8,101 nucleotides of DNA from an uncultured Eubacteriales bacterium (GTDB lineage Bacteria > Bacillota > Clostridia > Oscillospirales > CAG-272), in assembly GCA_900548735.1 (NCBI GenBank), contig URMC01000075.1, positions 1-8,101 on the forward strand. Direction: 5' to 3'. Below, piece by piece: positions 6,449 to 8,101 of this stretch; within the stretch, counting starts at the first letter, position 1; every line of letters begins with the position of its first letter. The notes beneath the pieces were generated by a model that saw only the letters and a program-made list of their open reading frames with translations, did no database searches and was not told the DNA's origin. The position numbers and the translations under genes were made by a program.

Positions 6449-7162
6449 TCAGTTTTTTTGCGCGGGCTTTACCGAAATTTCGCCAAAGGCGTATTCCGCA
6501 ACGGTGCCGTCTTTTGACAGCAGCCGCAGTGCCCCGGTTTCGGAAACGCCAAGGCAGATTGCCTCCCCGGTGTTCTTACCGTCCGAAAAGGTCACGCGCT
6601 CGCCGATAAAGGCAGTGTTTTCGCGGTATTCGGTCAGCCACCCACCGTCATCCAGCGCCGCGTCGCATCCGGCAAGTTCCTCCAGCACAGCGCGAAGCAA
6701 CGCGCCGCGATCCTTGCACGGCACGTGCCCGGCAATCCCTTCCAGTTCCGCCGGGAAAGCCGCATCCCCTGTGTTGATGCCGATTCCGACCACGATATAG
6801 GGCTTGCCCGAAAGGTCGGTGCCGGAGACCGACAGAATGCCGCAGATCTTTTTGCCGTTGTACAGCAGGTCGTTGACCCATTTGATTTTGGCGTGGACGT
6901 GGCAGACCTTTTTTAGCGCCCGATACACCGCCACCGCGGCGAAAGGTGTGACCAGCCCGTATTTTTCCGCCGGGAAACCGGGGCGAAGCACCGTACTGAA
7001 ATAAAGCCCGGACGGGGGCGAGAAAAATTTGCGATCCAGCCGCCCGCGCCCTGCGGTCTGGCGATCCGCCACCACGGTATAAAGGGCTTCACACCCCTCT
7101 TTCGCCGCGGCGGCGGCAGTGAGATTGGTGCTTTCCAGCACCGGATAATGTACGATTTTCAT
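6449..7162 (-). CDS. birA: Biotin--[acetyl-CoA-carboxylase] ligase, monofunctional
   Basis: A 237-residue biotin-protein ligase that activates biotin as biotinyl-AMP and attaches it to the lysine of biotin carboxyl carrier domains. Motifs are in order: LESTN (9-13), the biotin/ATP loop GRGRLDRKFFSPPSGLYFS (38-56), KWVNDLLYNGKKICGIL (94-110), VVGIGINT (124-131), and a C-terminal SH3-like domain ending EYAFGEISVK. There is no N-terminal winged-helix DNA-binding domain, so it should not act as the biotin-operon repressor that the longer BirA proteins are. I chose ATG 7162 (MKIVHYPVLESTN), the usual family start. An in-frame ATG at 7198 would add 12 residues inside polC and has no ribosome binding site. 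ATG 7162 also has none: the upstream bases are pyrimidine-rich, and the polC stop is one base away (TGATATG), so translation probably depends on ribosomes finishing polC. Confidence 0.94.
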   Translation of the reverse strand: MKIVHYPVLESTNLTAAAAAKEGCEALYTVVADRQTAGRGRLDRKFFSPPSGLYFSTVLRPGFPAEKYGLVTPFAAVAVYRALKKVCHVHAKIKWVNDLLYNGKKICGILSVSGTDLSGKPYIVVGIGINTGDAAFPAELEGIAGHVPCKDRGALLRAVLEELAGCDAALDDGGWLTEYRENTAFIGERVTFSDGKNTGEAICLGVSETGALRLLSKDGTVAEYAFGEISVKPAQKN

Positions 7163-7163
7163 A

Positions 7164-8101
7164 TCAGAAGAAGGAAAGCTGATCGGTCTCATTGACATGA
7201 TCCAGCACGCCGGAAGCGCGCAGGGTCTCGATCACGCTTTTGTTGAGCCCTGCACGGATTTGCAGGTCCTGGATGGAGGAAAAGGGTTCCTTTTCCCGTG
7301 CTTCCACAATATTGATTGCCGCGTTTTCCCCCAGCCCCGGGAGAGATGCAAAGGGCAAACGGACGGCGCCGTCCTCCGGCAGATAGGCTTTCGCATCCGA
7401 TTTTTCAAGATCAATCGGCAGGTACCGGATGCCGCGCGCCATGCTTTCCTCCACCAACTGCAGCATCGGGATGGAGGCGATTTCAATCGGTGCGGCGGCT
7501 TTGCCCATCCGGGTGATCTCGGCAATGCGGCTGTCCACAAAGCGCTTGCCTTTCATAATAACGTTGGCGTCCAGCCCGTCGCCCGCCACGGTGAACATGG
7601 CGCAATAGAACGCAAGCGGGATGTTGATTTTATACCACGCCAGCCGGATGGCGGTAATGGCGTATGCCGCGGCGTGCGCTTTCGGGAACATGTACTTGAT
7701 TTTTTTACAGGAGGCAAGATACCAGTCAGGCACGTTGTGCTCTTTCATTTCCGCCTCCCACTCCGGGGTCAGCCCTCTGCCCTTTCGCACGGACTCCATG
7801 ATCTTAAAGGCGTGGCTACGTTCCAGCCCATAGCGAATAAGGTCCAGCATGATACTGTCACGGCACCCGATCACCTTGGAAATATCGCATACCCCCTCTT
7901 TGATGAGAGTTTCCGCGTTCCCCAGCCACACGTCGGTGCCGTGTGTCAACCCCTCAATCTGCAAAAGGTCTGCAAAGTTTTTGGGCTTGGCATCGGTCAG
8001 CACCTGTTGCAGGAACCTGGTGCCGAACTCCGGCAAGCCCCAGGTACCCAACTGACAGCCGCCGATGTCGTCCGGTGTGATACCGAGCGGCCGCACGCTC
8101 T
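7164..8101 (-). CDS. polC: DNA polymerase III alpha subunit, Gram-positive type PolC, C-terminal part
   Basis: The final 311 residues of PolC, the replicative polymerase of Firmicutes (full length about 1400-1450); the reading frame enters from the right edge with no start codon in view. Recognisable PolC blocks in order are EFGTRFLQQVL, GLTHGTDVWLGNAETLI, VIGCRDSIMLDLI, ESVRKGRGLTPEWE and KIKYMFPKAHAAAYA (near residues 134-148 of the visible part). A helix-hairpin-helix-type DNA-binding segment follows (SLPGLGENAAINIV, then IQDLQIRAGLNKSVIETLRASGV in two parts). The C-terminus DQLSFF resembles the QLSLF-type beta-clamp-binding motif known at the PolC end. The exonuclease and active-site regions lie outside the window. 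The TGA stop is one base before the birA start. No frameshift is seen in the visible part. Confidence 0.96.
   Translation of the reverse strand, partial: SVRPLGITPDDIGGCQLGTWGLPEFGTRFLQQVLTDAKPKNFADLLQIEGLTHGTDVWLGNAETLIKEGVCDISKVIGCRDSIMLDLIRYGLERSHAFKIMESVRKGRGLTPEWEAEMKEHNVPDWYLASCKKIKYMFPKAHAAAYAITAIRLAWYKINIPLAFYCAMFTVAGDGLDANVIMKGKRFVDSRIAEITRMGKAAAPIEIASIPMLQLVEESMARGIRYLPIDLEKSDAKAYLPEDGAVRLPFASLPGLGENAAINIVEAREKEPFSSIQDLQIRAGLNKSVIETLRASGVLDHVNETDQLSFF

Noticed and set aside
7163..7198. A birA start at ATG 7198, overlapping polC by 35 nt
   Set aside because: It adds MSMRPISFPSSD, which is not typical of the family, and has no ribosome site. The conserved N-terminus begins at ATG 7162.
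1..8101. Search for CRISPR repeats, insertion sequences, tRNA genes, or a defence or toxin-antitoxin pair
   Set aside because: I saw no regularly spaced repeats, transposase, terminal repeats, tRNA-like folds or small gene pairs. All long frames are explained by housekeeping, sporulation, carbohydrate or membrane genes.

Overview
The window looks like chromosome from a spore-forming Firmicute of class Clostridia with moderately high GC, possibly a gut Oscillospirales-type organism. Three things point there: the Gram-positive-type replicative polymerase PolC, a dipicolinate synthase pair (dpaA/dpaB = spoVFA/spoVFB), and strong AGGAGG-type ribosome binding sites with sigma-A-like promoters. The family-level placement is inference.

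Layout. (1) Positions 1-723, minus strand: the N-terminal part of a secreted protein of unknown function, running off the left edge. (2) Positions 724-912: a 189-bp divergent regulatory region. It has a promoter facing each way, an 8-bp inverted repeat with a 4-bp centre, and a 13-bp direct repeat spaced 22 bp. (3) Positions 913-4008, plus strand: a large glycoside hydrolase resembling family GH106 (alpha-L-rhamnosidase-like) with no signal peptide, followed by a strong terminator. (4) Positions 4106-4876, plus strand: a TVP38/TMEM64 (VTT/DedA-superfamily) membrane protein whose promoter starts inside the preceding terminator. (5) Positions 4875-4900: a bidirectional terminator between convergent genes. 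(6) Positions 4911-8101, minus strand, in transcription order: polC (3' end only), birA (monofunctional biotin-protein ligase), a hairpin, dpaA, dpaB.

How the genes relate. The secreted protein and the cytoplasmic glycoside hydrolase share a divergent control region and may form a small carbohydrate-use locus: one acts outside the cell, the other on imported oligosaccharide. This is inference. On the right, polC and birA are almost contiguous (1 nt apart) and birA has no Shine-Dalgarno sequence, which suggests translational coupling. dpaA and dpaB overlap by 4 nt and encode the two subunits that make dipicolinic acid for the spore core; a hairpin separates them from birA.

Apart from the regulatory structures, the genes belong to known families. 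I found no CRISPR array, mobile element, tRNA or rRNA, and no clear new multi-gene system. No stretch longer than 300 bases lacks a gene; the longest gap is 724-912. The most worthwhile leads are the divergent operator region, the uncharacterised GH106-like enzyme with its secreted neighbour, and the polC-birA-dpaAB arrangement.
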